From CAZCZZ01 sp964503335 (GTDB lineage Bacteria > Verrucomicrobiota > Kiritimatiellia > CAIVKH01): DNA of 29,603 nt. The DNA lies in the NCBI GenBank assembly GCA_964503335.1, contig CAZCZZ010000054.1:1-29603 (forward strand). The letters run 5' to 3'. Position numbers and translations under genes: made by a program. Numbering within the stretch: the stretch's first letter is position 1; each line of letters begins with the position of its first letter. Positions 15,280 to 23,585 of the stretch are shown one piece after another. The notes under the pieces are model-generated. The model was not told where the DNA came from, made no database searches, and worked only from the letters and a program-made list of their open reading frames with translations.

Positions 15280-15888
15280 ATGCCCAACGAAGAAACAGCC
15301 CCGCGTTCGCCGGCGCGGCGAAGGTCAGCGAGGCGCTTCTCGAAAGCTGAAGCCGTCTTTGTGCTGGCCCTGCTGCTGATTGTTGTCTCCGTCGTGTTGC
15401 CATCCACGATTTACCTCCGGCACCGCTATTCCCTGGACATCGCCATGTCCGACATCAACGACCTTCGCGAAGCCTGTGATCGCTTCTTCGAGGAGTATGG
15501 CGTCTGGCCTACGGCATATCCCGGGGAGGCGGGGGATGTCTGGTACGGACGCCTCCTTCCGAACTATGAGGTTATGAACGTCCTTCGGGCCATCGATGGA
15601 CAGGGCAATGACGGCCACGGCGTCAACCCGCGGCGGCTGGTTCTCATTGAACTCCGACGGGCCGAAGGAGGGACGTCCGGGCTAAACGAGGAGGGGAACT
15701 TCCTGGATCCGTGGGGCATGCCTTACCAGATCGTTCTCGATTCCGATTTCAACAACGTCTGCGAGGTCGCGGGTAGCATCTATTCCAAGGTCAAGGACCG
15801 CGGGATGATTGCCTGGTCCTTCGGGCCTGACCGGAGGCCCGATACCAAGGACGATATCCTGTCCTGGAAGTGGGGATCGGCAGAATAG
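15280..15888 (+). CDS. GspG-like pseudopilin with non-canonical cleavage site
   Basis: A prepilin-like, single-pass protein of 202 residues, probably a minor pilin or pseudopilin of the adjacent machine. A 19-residue basic leader precedes a hydrophobic helix (AVFVLALLLIVVSVVLPS). The site reads R19-F20-S-K-A-E24: Phe at +1 and Glu at +5 are kept, but the near-invariant Gly at -1 is Arg. The C-terminal region is GspG-like: SDINDLREACDRFFEEYG, a FLDPWGMPYQIVLD core and the ending AWSFGPDRRPDTKDDILSW, typical of PVC pseudopilins. It ends the plus-strand operon and converges on the lamin-tail protein gene. Pseudopilin fold: fairly sure; whether a prepilin peptidase can cut it is open. Confidence 0.8.
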   Translation: MPNEETAPRSPARRRSARRFSKAEAVFVLALLLIVVSVVLPSTIYLRHRYSLDIAMSDINDLREACDRFFEEYGVWPTAYPGEAGDVWYGRLLPNYEVMNVLRAIDGQGNDGHGVNPRRLVLIELRRAEGGTSGLNEEGNFLDPWGMPYQIVLDSDFNNVCEVAGSIYSKVKDRGMIAWSFGPDRRPDTKDDILSWKWGSAE

Positions 15889-15922
15889 TTCCAGAGAGGC
15901 GACTTGCGCCGCCCCTCCGGAA
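15889..15922. terminator. Possible bidirectional terminator between converging genes
   Basis: The 48-base gap between two converging stops holds an imperfect inverted repeat: TTCC at 15889-15892 with GGAA at 15919-15922, and inside it AGGCG pairing with CGCC. It begins right after the pseudopilin stop. There is no clear T-run on either side, so this is only a weak candidate. Confidence 0.25.
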
Positions 15923-15936
15923 TGAATCTGACCAGC

Positions 15937-18900
15937 CTACTGCAGCTTGACCCCGATGCGGTAGTCTGCGGCGGGGGCCGTGTTTGTATCCGTGACCGAC
16001 TGCGCTGAACCTGAACCCAGAAGTCCAGTCTGAACGTTGAACCAGCCGGTTCCGTCAAGCAGGTTGGTGGTCGAATGCACGTCGTAGCTTCGACCTGTCG
16101 CGGTCAGGAACGACACCACGCGGCCGGCCGCGTTTGAAATGGAATCCGCCTTGAAATAGGACGCGCTATTCGTCGGGTCCGTCAGCGCGATAAACTCCGC
16201 CGAGTTGACGAATCCATCGCCATCGCTGTCCACATTCACGGCTCCATTGGTGTTGTCGCCGAAGTACTGGGTTTCCCAGTCGTTCGGCAAACCGTCGCCA
16301 TCGTCGTCATTGCCGCCGCCACCGCCGCAAGGAACGATGGTTTGACCGATATTCAGCGTTCCCATCGAGAACGTATTGGTGGTCCAGGTGAAGTTGGCAT
16401 AGTTGGTTCCCGATCCCGTGAGCTGCAGGGACAGGTTTGTCGGGTAGCCCGTACCAGGCTCAAACACACCCACATCGGTCGAGGTCATACCAAGGGCGGG
16501 ACCGTTATTTGCGGTGAGCGTTCCTTCATAGCTCAGGAACTGGATGACGTTGGTTCCATCCTTCACAAGTGCGATGCCGTCATTCGGCCCGTTCTGAAGT
16601 CCGACGACTGGGAACCACTTGGCCCCGTAGCCACAGCCCTCATCCGTGATGATGCCCGTTAGTGATGTCGTGGGGCTGTAGGTCAATCCCCCCGTGAAGT
16701 TGTACAGGAACAACTTGTAGGCCGAGAGATCGGCTCCGGCTTGTCCGGCCACTTCGATGCCTTCGTTCACATCGCCGAGGTCGTTGTCGTAGTGGAATTC
16801 GTTGATCCAGACAAGGCCCGTGGATGAACCTCCGCCGCCGCCGTTGGTGGTCGCGATCACGGTGATGGTGAAGGTCTCGCTGTCGACGCCGTCGTTGTCG
16901 CTGGCGAACACGGATGTCGTGTACACGCCGGCTGGGGTGGCGTTGGTCCAGATGAAGAAGCCCGCGCCGTTCGTGCTGCCGAAGGCTGATCCGGACGGCG
17001 CGTTGCTGATCGTGAGCGTTATGGTATCCGCGTCGATGTCCGTCGCTGAAACGGCGAAGCTGAGGGTGTTGCTCTCGTTCACCGACTTGTTGCCGATGGA
17101 TGCAAGGACCGGCGGCAGGTTCGAGACGAAGAGCGAGCCATTGACTTTGCGACCCGGAGAAGCCCTGTTCGCCGAGCCGGTGGCTTCAAAGTGATTGGTA
17201 AATTCGCCCGTGATGTCGGGGTTTCGTGTGATCGATGCCGCTTGCGGGACAGCGGAAAGATAATCCACGCGGTCGAGAAGCTGGGTCGACGGGCTGTACA
17301 GAATCACGCTATCAGCCGTGTTGTTCAACTGCAGGTCGCCCGTGCTGGCGGTCTGGGCAAAGCCGTTCGTGTAGAGCGTGAGGCTGCCGCCACCGAACAC
17401 GACAATTACGCCACCACTCGGAATGGACATGCTGGTGAAGACATGACGGACTGCGACCCCGTCGAAGAGTCGCATCCCGGTGACATCCACCGCCCCGGTC
17501 GTTCCATTGTAGATTTCGACAAACTCGTCCTGGACGTTGTTCGATACACCGTCGTTATTCGCATCCACATGAACACCGCCCGACGCATCCGGATCGGCCA
17601 GGTACTCATTGATGAGGAAGCCCGAGTAGGTCGTGGTTGGGACAGACAGCCTGAACGCTTCTGAATTCGTCATGTTCCCGTCCGTTGCGATGATCAGGAC
17701 GTTGAAGTCCGTGCCGGCGTCGGCCACCAAACCGGTGTAGGCGAAGGTTCCGGTGCCATTGCCGTTGTCAACGATGGACGCAGAGGCGGGCGCGCCGGAC
17801 ATGCTCAAGGCGATGGGGTTGCCTTCATTGTCGGAGGCCGAGAGGTTGATGACGCGGGATTGGCCCAAGCGAGCAAACGTGTCGGCAATGGGCGTGATCT
17901 GCGGGGCCGTGTTGGTCTGGCCCGTGCCGGAGAATGGCGAGCCCGTGTTCAGGCTGCCCGGCGAGTAGCGCTTCGCGGGATTTGCCGTCAGATGCTCGAT
18001 GTAGGAACCCGTGATGTCGGGGTTGCGGGTGAAGGACTGGTTGCTGTCGTCCGTCAGCGCCGTGTAGTCGTACGCGAAAATCTGCAGGTTGTTGGTATCG
18101 AGGAGCCGAATGGGCCCGGAGCTGCCTGAGTTGGCGAGGCCCGACCAGTTGGTGCTCGCGTAAACGGTGGCGAACCCGAAGGTTCCGACCGGTGACCCGC
18201 CGCCGAAAACGACCACGGCGGTTTGCCCTGTCAGCACCGTAGCGGGGAAGGTGAACAGCATGTTCGTGCCGGCCATAAGCGTGTAGCCGGTCATGTCCAC
18301 CGTGCCGGTGTTATTGTTTACGATTTCGACAAATTCATCCGCGCTGGTGCTGTTCGTGCCGTCGTTGTTGGCATCGCCGAGAACACCGTCGGGATCAAAC
18401 TGGAACTCGTTCAGGATGATGTTGGCCTGTTCTTCGGTGAGCACGTAGAGCGCGAGTTGGACAGACCCGGTGAAGGTTCCGTCGGTTACTTCGATGGTGA
18501 CGGATGTGCTTACGCCCGCGTCAGATATGCCCGGCGTCCATTCGAAGCGTCCCATGCGGTAGCTTGTGTCTGTGAACGTGGCCCCGGAAGGGCCGTTTGT
18601 GATGGAGAAGACTAGCGTGTCCTCGGCATTCGCGTCAGTGCCCAGGACATTGATCGTCAACGGCTGGCCGATGGCTGTACCGAAGACGACGTTGGACGAG
18701 ATCACGGTGATGGCGGGGGAGGTTGCAGCGATGGTCTGCAATGCATCGGTGTAAAAGCGCGGAACAATCTGGTAGCCGGAGTTGGCGTTTGTGCTTGTGT
18801 CGAATTGCGTGAAGATGCCGCGAAGCGTGAAGGGGCTGACCGGTTGGGGCTGACCGTCGAGTGTCAGGTCGGCATCGATCCGGAGGGAAGCCTGCGCTGT

Positions 18901-19431
18901 GCCGTCCGTGATCGTCAGCGTCGCGCTGGAGTTCAGGGCGGGCCATGTGCCGCCGGAAATGAAGACATTCGTCACTTCGACAAAGCGTCCTTCGTTCGTT
19001 TCAGCCGCCGCAAGGAGGGCGCTCAACGTGGCCTGAACGGGGGCGGGGGGGAGCGGTGTGGGGTCGTTGACATTCAGTTGGAAGGAGTTCGGCGCGGAAA
19101 TGCTCCGCACACCGTTCGACTGCACCACGAAGCCTTCGGCCGACACATCGTAGCCTAGCTGGAACGTGTTCGTGTCGATGATAAAACCGCCGAGGATCTG
19201 GATGCCGATGTTGTCGTTTGTGTCCTGAATGTAGATCTCGGTTCTGTTTGTCGAGAGGTTGGGTGATGTGATTCGTCCGGAGACCACGTAGGTGTTTGAC
19301 GTGTCATCCGGATAGAAAGGATTCACCGTGGACCGCTTGGCGTAGGCGATGTTGGTGAAGATCTGCGCGCTGGCTTCCAAGGTGGCGCAAACGGACAAGA
19401 GCAACGCGAGCACGAGCTTACTGAATTTCAT
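15937..19431 (-). CDS. Large secreted multi-domain protein with lamin-tail domains
   Basis: Probable secreted or surface protein of 1164 residues; function unknown. Residues 1-22 form a signal peptide (ending ASA-Q). An OB-fold-like region is at ~45-230. Three cadherin/Ig-like modules (~240-330, ~510-598, ~770-860) alternate with lamin-tail domains (~338-500, ~604-765, and a more divergent one ~872-1030). Lamin-tail units 1 and 2 share DEFVEI, a Ca-loop-like insert DANNDG, an ending RNPDITG and a SPG motif, so they are internal duplications. A glycine linker (GGGGG) leads to calcium loops DDDGDGLPNDWE (~1042) and DSDGDGF (~1068), then a short C-terminal beta domain ending DYRIGVKLQ, a style common in PVC secreted proteins. 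No PEP-CTERM, LPxTG or enzyme domain is visible. It follows a pseudopilin gene by 33 bases on the same strand, so co-transcription is likely. Confidence 0.85.
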   Translation of the reverse strand: MKFSKLVLALLLSVCATLEASAQIFTNIAYAKRSTVNPFYPDDTSNTYVVSGRITSPNLSTNRTEIYIQDTNDNIGIQILGGFIIDTNTFQLGYDVSAEGFVVQSNGVRSISAPNSFQLNVNDPTPLPPAPVQATLSALLAAAETNEGRFVEVTNVFISGGTWPALNSSATLTITDGTAQASLRIDADLTLDGQPQPVSPFTLRGIFTQFDTSTNANSGYQIVPRFYTDALQTIAATSPAITVISSNVVFGTAIGQPLTINVLGTDANAEDTLVFSITNGPSGATFTDTSYRMGRFEWTPGISDAGVSTSVTIEVTDGTFTGSVQLALYVLTEEQANIILNEFQFDPDGVLGDANNDGTNSTSADEFVEIVNNNTGTVDMTGYTLMAGTNMLFTFPATVLTGQTAVVVFGGGSPVGTFGFATVYASTNWSGLANSGSSGPIRLLDTNNLQIFAYDYTALTDDSNQSFTRNPDITGSYIEHLTANPAKRYSPGSLNTGSPFSGTGQTNTAPQITPIADTFARLGQSRVINLSASDNEGNPIALSMSGAPASASIVDNGNGTGTFAYTGLVADAGTDFNVLIIATDGNMTNSEAFRLSVPTTTYSGFLINEYLADPDASGGVHVDANNDGVSNNVQDEFVEIYNGTTGAVDVTGMRLFDGVAVRHVFTSMSIPSGGVIVVFGGGSLTLYTNGFAQTASTGDLQLNNTADSVILYSPSTQLLDRVDYLSAVPQAASITRNPDITGEFTNHFEATGSANRASPGRKVNGSLFVSNLPPVLASIGNKSVNESNTLSFAVSATDIDADTITLTISNAPSGSAFGSTNGAGFFIWTNATPAGVYTTSVFASDNDGVDSETFTITVIATTNGGGGGSSTGLVWINEFHYDNDLGDVNEGIEVAGQAGADLSAYKLFLYNFTGGLTYSPTTSLTGIITDEGCGYGAKWFPVVGLQNGPNDGIALVKDGTNVIQFLSYEGTLTANNGPALGMTSTDVGVFEPGTGYPTNLSLQLTGSGTNYANFTWTTNTFSMGTLNIGQTIVPCGGGGGNDDDGDGLPNDWETQYFGDNTNGAVNVDSDGDGFVNSAEFIALTDPTNSASYFKADSISNAAGRVVSFLTATGRSYDVHSTTNLLDGTGWFNVQTGLLGSGSAQSVTDTNTAPAADYRIGVKLQ

Positions 19432-19464
19432 GACTATTCCCCCGATGTAAGAGCAACTATACGC

Positions 19465-20280
19465 CTACCACTGCGGATCTTCCTGGGGCGGCGCACCCTC
19501 AGGATTCCAAATGACACCCTTGTTCTTGGCCTTGGCGTTCGATTCACCAACCGCCACGTAAACATTCGTCCTGCTGAAATTCTCAACATGCCCGTCGGCG
19601 AGGAGGATATTCACGGAATTCGTTCCGCGATGGCGGTAAACAAGGAAGTAGCTGGCCATGTTGTCAAAAATGCCGCCGCCCACGGGGTCCGTACCGAGCG
19701 CTTCTCCCAGCACGGCGAACTTTCCCGGCTTGGTGATCTGGCTCTGGAAAAGCGTCGGGCCATAGCCCGTCGTATTCGCGTACGTGCCGGGATTCTCCGA
19801 GGCCCTGTTCGGGTGATGTATCCAGAGGTTCATCGCATACGAGAACACCGGGTAGGAAGGGGTTGAGACGAGCACCGCGGGCATGTCTTGCGCGCGGTAG
19901 GCCGGGCACGTGAAGATGGACTTGTCATTCTTGTCCGGACGGGGTGGATTGCGAAGCGCCGCGCTGACAAACATACGATTGCTGATGGATCGTTCGCCCA
20001 TGGCATCCGGAACGACATTGAACCAAGCGTTGGTGCGCTCGGCCTTAAAACCATCGCTCGCCACGCCCTCGATCGGATACTTGCCCTCGGATGTGCCGAG
20101 GTAGATGGCGAAGCCCTGGCCCCAGGATTTCAGGTTGGCGATGCAGCGGGCCTGGCGTGCCTTTTCGTTGGCGCCACTAATTGCGGGGAAGAGCAGGGCC
20201 AACAGGATGGCAATAATCGCGATGACAACGAGGAGTTCTACGAGGGTGAAGGCGTGCCGGCGCTGAGTGGTCAATCGCAT
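19465..20280 (-). CDS. PVC-type pseudopilin (prepilin N-terminal motif, C-terminal DG motif)
   Basis: Prepilin-like protein of 271 residues from the type II secretion / pseudopilin superfamily abundant in planctomycetes, verrucomicrobia and lentisphaerae. The class III leader is short (MRLTTQRRHA) and followed by FTLVELLVVIAIIAILLALLFPAI. Ala rather than Gly stands at -1, which some peptidases tolerate. Residues ~40-60 (ANEKARQARCIANLKSWGQ) and the C-terminal RHRGTNSVNILLADGHVENF resemble the H-x9-DG family, although 11 residues separate His and DG here. A GGGAG ribosome site lies 5 bases before the ATG. The lamin-tail protein follows directly. It could be a structural pseudopilin or a cell-surface protein using the pseudopilin anchor; sequence does not decide. 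Confidence 0.9.
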   Translation of the reverse strand: MRLTTQRRHAFTLVELLVVIAIIAILLALLFPAISGANEKARQARCIANLKSWGQGFAIYLGTSEGKYPIEGVASDGFKAERTNAWFNVVPDAMGERSISNRMFVSAALRNPPRPDKNDKSIFTCPAYRAQDMPAVLVSTPSYPVFSYAMNLWIHHPNRASENPGTYANTTGYGPTLFQSQITKPGKFAVLGEALGTDPVGGGIFDNMASYFLVYRHRGTNSVNILLADGHVENFSRTNVYVAVGESNAKAKNKGVIWNPEGAPPQEDPQW

Positions 20281-20429
20281 TGGACTCCCACGCTAGTCCC
20301 GGGGTGTTTCCGGACGACCAGCGATTTGTTTGAATTGCGTTAGTTCCATCGTCCAGAATACCCCGAACACGGGCGGGCATCAACCCTGCTTTCGAGACAT
20401 CGCTCGGACCAAGAATCCAGATTAAGCCT

Positions 20430-20459
20430 TTGTCAACCCGTTGGCCGTCCTGCTACATT
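20430..20459 (+). promoter_or_regulatory. Likely sigma-70 promoter of the FHA-glycosyltransferase operon
   Basis: TTGTCA (20430-20435, five of six to consensus) and TACATT (20454-20459, four of six) are spaced by 18 bp, ending 20 bases before the FHA start codon. It sits in the 199-base divergent gap with the pseudopilin gene. The resulting leader would be very short and shows no strong ribosome site, so a nearly leaderless transcript is possible. Confidence 0.45.
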
Positions 20460-20479
20460 TTGGGGTGTAACACCACGGT

Positions 20480-22033
20480 ATGATGTACCGCCTCATAGTC
20501 CTGTCAGGGCCCCTGAATGGCCAGCGCATCACGGTTGAGAAGGAGCCGATGACGCTGGGCCGCGACCCTTCCTGCCAGCTTGTTCTCGACGACGAGGAAA
20601 TTGCCCTACGCCACGCCGTGCTGGAGCAGTCAGGAGCCGTGTTGATCGTGCGCGACCTCGGGTCGATGAACCGCGTGCTTGTCAACAAACGCGAAGTCCG
20701 CGAGGCGAAGCTGAAGCATGGCGACATCTTTGAGCTCGGCCGCACTCGCTTCCTGGTCCAGGCCCTGGTCCAGGCGGAGGTGCAGGAATCTGCACCTGAA
20801 GTCGATGTAACGCGCACGCCGGTCGCCGGGCCCCTCATCGGCATTACCGCCATTCTGCTTGCAACGATAGGTGCCTATACGTGGTGGCTCCGGGGGGGCA
20901 CTGAACCCGTCGACGATTTCGCCTCAACGCCGAACCGGATTTCTGTCTCGAATGAGAACCCCGCAACGGCGGCCGAGCCCGTGATCACGATCTCAGCGGA
21001 TCCGGTGCCGGATGCAGGGACAAGCGATATCTACGACGAGAGCGCCGTAGGCGCCGAAGGCGCGATCTCCACCGATATCACCGTCGCCGATGTGTCCAGC
21101 GAGGAGACCGTCAGCGTCGGTTTGCCGCTGAGCGAGCCGGTTTCGGACGAAATCCGCTCCATGCGTGAAGAGCTCGCCAGCTTGCGGGAAACGATGCTCA
21201 CGCTGGCTTCGCGCGAGCCGGAACCGCGATCAGAGGTTCTCGTCGCGCCCCGCATTGTGGACACCTTGCGGCAGAAGACCGAGGAGCTGCTCGCCGAGGC
21301 GCGAAAGGCCATGTCGGAAAGCCGCTGGATCGATGCCGAGCAGATGCTCGCCAATATCCAGGTGGTGGATCCGGACTTCATCGAGGCTTTTGTCACGCGT
21401 GCGGAGCTTTACGAGCAGCGCGGCATGCTCAAGCGGGCGCAGGAGCAGTGGAATCTTGTCGAGGAGCGAAGCGGTGACGCGAGTCTCGTCCAGCGGGCCT
21501 TCGCCGAGCGCATCCGCCTCGCCAAGGCCGAGGCGCAGGCCGGCGCCTCCCGCCATGTGATGATCGCGTCCGTGGAGCAGCAGAAGTTCCCGGAGAGCGA
21601 GGAGTACGATGAGATGCGGCTCCTGCAGATTACGCTGCGCCAGGCCGAAGGGGCGATGCAGATCGATCCGGACGCCGTGCGCATCGAGGTGGCCTTCTTC
21701 GACGAGGACCCGACGAGCGGGGAGATCCAGCTTTCCCGCGTCGAGGTCCCGCGCAGCTCGGTGAAGCTTGAGGGGACGTGGAACGAGGGCAGCGAATCCA
21801 CGGTCACGGCCGCATACATGGTGCCGAAGGGCTTTCGCGCCCGCGAGGCGGGGGACGGTCGTCAAGGCCAGTACCACGGCTACGTCGTGGGCGTGTACTA
21901 CCACGATGCGCTTCAGGACGAGGACGCACGACCGCGAACCCTGCTTTTTCGCCAAGCCTCCGATGAACTCGGGCGAAGCATCGGCGGCCGCACCAACAAG
22001 TCCGAGAAGTCGCCCGATGATCGCGAGTCCTGA
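20480..22033 (+). CDS. FHA-domain protein with transmembrane helix and C-terminal helical repeat
   Basis: A 517-residue protein not matching a family I can name. Residues ~3-95 form a forkhead-associated domain, a phosphothreonine-binding module, with LGRDPSC (R28, S31), R44-H45 and G61-S-M-N64; the usual S-x-x-H reads A-L-R-H. A single membrane helix spans ~117-137 (GPLIGITAILLATIGAYTWW). Residues ~145-215 are acidic and low complexity, ~220-265 a likely coiled coil, ~270-370 TPR-like (SRWIDAEQMLANIQVVDP, EAFVTRAELYEQRGMLKRAQEQW). A last beta-rich domain runs ~385-500 (VRIEVAFFDEDP, YHGYVVGVYYHDALQDED). This places the FHA domain inside and the helical-repeat and beta domains outside, or the reverse; positive-inside residues are ambiguous. 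The start codon is the first of two ATGs. A glycosyltransferase gene follows after 17 bases. Confidence 0.85.
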   Translation: MMYRLIVLSGPLNGQRITVEKEPMTLGRDPSCQLVLDDEEIALRHAVLEQSGAVLIVRDLGSMNRVLVNKREVREAKLKHGDIFELGRTRFLVQALVQAEVQESAPEVDVTRTPVAGPLIGITAILLATIGAYTWWLRGGTEPVDDFASTPNRISVSNENPATAAEPVITISADPVPDAGTSDIYDESAVGAEGAISTDITVADVSSEETVSVGLPLSEPVSDEIRSMREELASLRETMLTLASREPEPRSEVLVAPRIVDTLRQKTEELLAEARKAMSESRWIDAEQMLANIQVVDPDFIEAFVTRAELYEQRGMLKRAQEQWNLVEERSGDASLVQRAFAERIRLAKAEAQAGASRHVMIASVEQQKFPESEEYDEMRLLQITLRQAEGAMQIDPDAVRIEVAFFDEDPTSGEIQLSRVEVPRSSVKLEGTWNEGSESTVTAAYMVPKGFRAREAGDGRQGQYHGYVVGVYYHDALQDEDARPRTLLFRQASDELGRSIGGRTNKSEKSPDDRES

Positions 22034-22050
22034 TCGCGACGCCACCCGAC

Positions 22051-22848
22051 ATGCGCGAAAAAATCTCTGCCTGCATCATTGCCTTCAACGAAGAGCGTAA
22101 AATCCGTCGCTGCATCGAAAGCGTGCGCTGGTGCGACGAAATTCTCGTCGTGGACAGCTTCAGCACGGACCGCACGGTCGAGATCTGCAGGGAATACACC
22201 GACCGCGTGGTGCAGCGGGAGTGGCTCGGCTACGTGGGCCAGCGCAACATGATCCGCGACATGGCGACGCACCCCTGGATTCTCTACCTCGATTCCGACG
22301 AGGAAGTGTCCATCGGGCTGCGGGATGAAATCCTCCATGAATTCGAACACCCGGACGGCACGGCAGGTTTCGAGTTTCCCCGGCAGGTGTTCTACCTCGG
22401 CCGCTGGATCCGGCATGGCGAGTGGTATCCGGATGTGAAGCTTCGCCTGTTTCGCAAGGAGCTCGGACGCACCGAGGGCATTGAGCCGCACGACCGAGTG
22501 CACGTGCGCGGGGCGATCAAGCGATTGAAGAACCCCGTGTGGCACTACACCTACGATGACATACGCGACCATATGGAGACGATCAACCGGTTCTCGACCA
22601 TCACAGCGCAGCAGAAGTATGTGGCGGGTTCGCGCTTCAACTGGTTCGACCTGTTCTTCCGGACCTGGTTCCACTTCTTCAAGGGATACATCCTGCGCCT
22701 CGGTTTCCTCGATGGCGCGCACGGGCTGTTGATCGCGATCCTCTGCTCGTATGGCGCCTTTCTGAAGTACGCGAAACTGTGGGAATTGGAGCGACGTCGA
22801 AGCGGAAGCATGAAAGACTTTCCCGAAACCTACCCGGATCCACGATGA
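22051..22848 (+). CDS. Family 2 glycosyltransferase (WaaE/KdtX-like)
   Basis: Probably adds a sugar to lipopolysaccharide core or another surface glycan at the inner face of the membrane. The GT-A core begins at ISACIIAFNEERKIRRCIES, continues with DEILVVDSFSTDRTVEI and has the metal-binding DSD at residues 81-83 (YLDSDEEV). The FEFPRQVFYLGRWIRHGEWYP segment and the histidine/tyrosine block (VWHYTYDDIRDH) are typical of the WaaE-like subgroup. The C-terminal part carries two hydrophobic patches suggesting membrane association. The 265 residues are normal. It lies 17 bases after the FHA gene and its stop overlaps the start of the PEP-CTERM-like gene (ATGA). The acceptor cannot be read from sequence. 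Confidence 0.92.
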   Translation: MREKISACIIAFNEERKIRRCIESVRWCDEILVVDSFSTDRTVEICREYTDRVVQREWLGYVGQRNMIRDMATHPWILYLDSDEEVSIGLRDEILHEFEHPDGTAGFEFPRQVFYLGRWIRHGEWYPDVKLRLFRKELGRTEGIEPHDRVHVRGAIKRLKNPVWHYTYDDIRDHMETINRFSTITAQQKYVAGSRFNWFDLFFRTWFHFFKGYILRLGFLDGAHGLLIAILCSYGAFLKYAKLWELERRRSGSMKDFPETYPDPR

Positions 22849-23585
22849 GAACTCTCCAGTTCAGATTTGCCCTGTTGCTGTTGCTGGCCGTCGCCGGACC
22901 ATCCCAGGCCAGCGTGGTCGAAATATTTGACCCGGGTGACCTGAACCAGGACGGCGCGGTCACGTGGCCCGGGAATGACCTGGAGTTCCTTCCGAATCCC
23001 TTTATCACTTCGATCACGGGAGTGCCCACCATCGACCTGCTGGTCAGTTCGGCTGGCGCCGTGCTGCTTCGCCGCACGGCAGGCTCCTCGTGGATATCCG
23101 CCACGCTTCCTGGAGGGCTTCCTCTTGTCTGGTCCGATGATTCCCCAGGGCCTGTAACCCTGGCCTTCGGGGGCAATATCCGCGGCGTCGGATTCTACCT
23201 CGAGGCGGAGAGTGTCGCCGACACGACGTTCTCGATAACCGCCCTGAACGACAGCTTGTCGGTGATCGCGACCGCCACCGAGTTCCGTTCCAACGGCGAC
23301 GGCTTCTTCTGGGGCCTGCTGAGCGACCAGACGGACATTCGTACCATCGAGATCACATCGTCGTTCGACCCGGACATCGTATTCGGCGGGATGATCGTCC
23401 AGGTGCCGGAACCGGGTTCGGTCATGCTGATGGCCGTGGGAATGTGGGTGCTTGTGATGAGGGGGATGAGGGGGGCAGAATTCAGAATGCTGACTCCTGA
23501 CTCCTGTCTTCCGCACCTCACATCCTCACTTCTGGTGAAGCCCGCACGGATGAATCTTCGATCTCGAAAAATTCCTGCGGTTTGA
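22845..23585 (+). CDS. PEP-CTERM-like exported protein with abnormal C-terminal tail
   Basis: An exported protein of unknown function. From the ATG at 22845 (overlapping the glycosyltransferase stop) it has 246 residues. A signal peptide covers 1-22 (hydrophobic LLLLLAVAGPSQA). A beta-rich body of the type seen in PEP-CTERM proteins follows, containing GVGFYLEAESVADTTFSI. A PEP-CTERM-style sorting signal consists of VPEPG at 187-191, a short hydrophobic helix to ~205 and a basic cluster R206/R209. A normal member would end there; instead 36 more residues run on through repetitive DNA (CTGACTC twice in tandem near 23490) and 68 bases into lemA on the other strand. The tail has no recognisable homology, so a stop codon was probably lost. 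Whether an exosortase is encoded elsewhere is unknown. Confidence 0.8.
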   Translation: MRTLQFRFALLLLLAVAGPSQASVVEIFDPGDLNQDGAVTWPGNDLEFLPNPFITSITGVPTIDLLVSSAGAVLLRRTAGSSWISATLPGGLPLVWSDDSPGPVTLAFGGNIRGVGFYLEAESVADTTFSITALNDSLSVIATATEFRSNGDGFFWGLLSDQTDIRTIEITSSFDPDIVFGGMIVQVPEPGSVMLMAVGMWVLVMRGMRGAEFRMLTPDSCLPHLTSSLLVKPARMNLRSRKIPAV

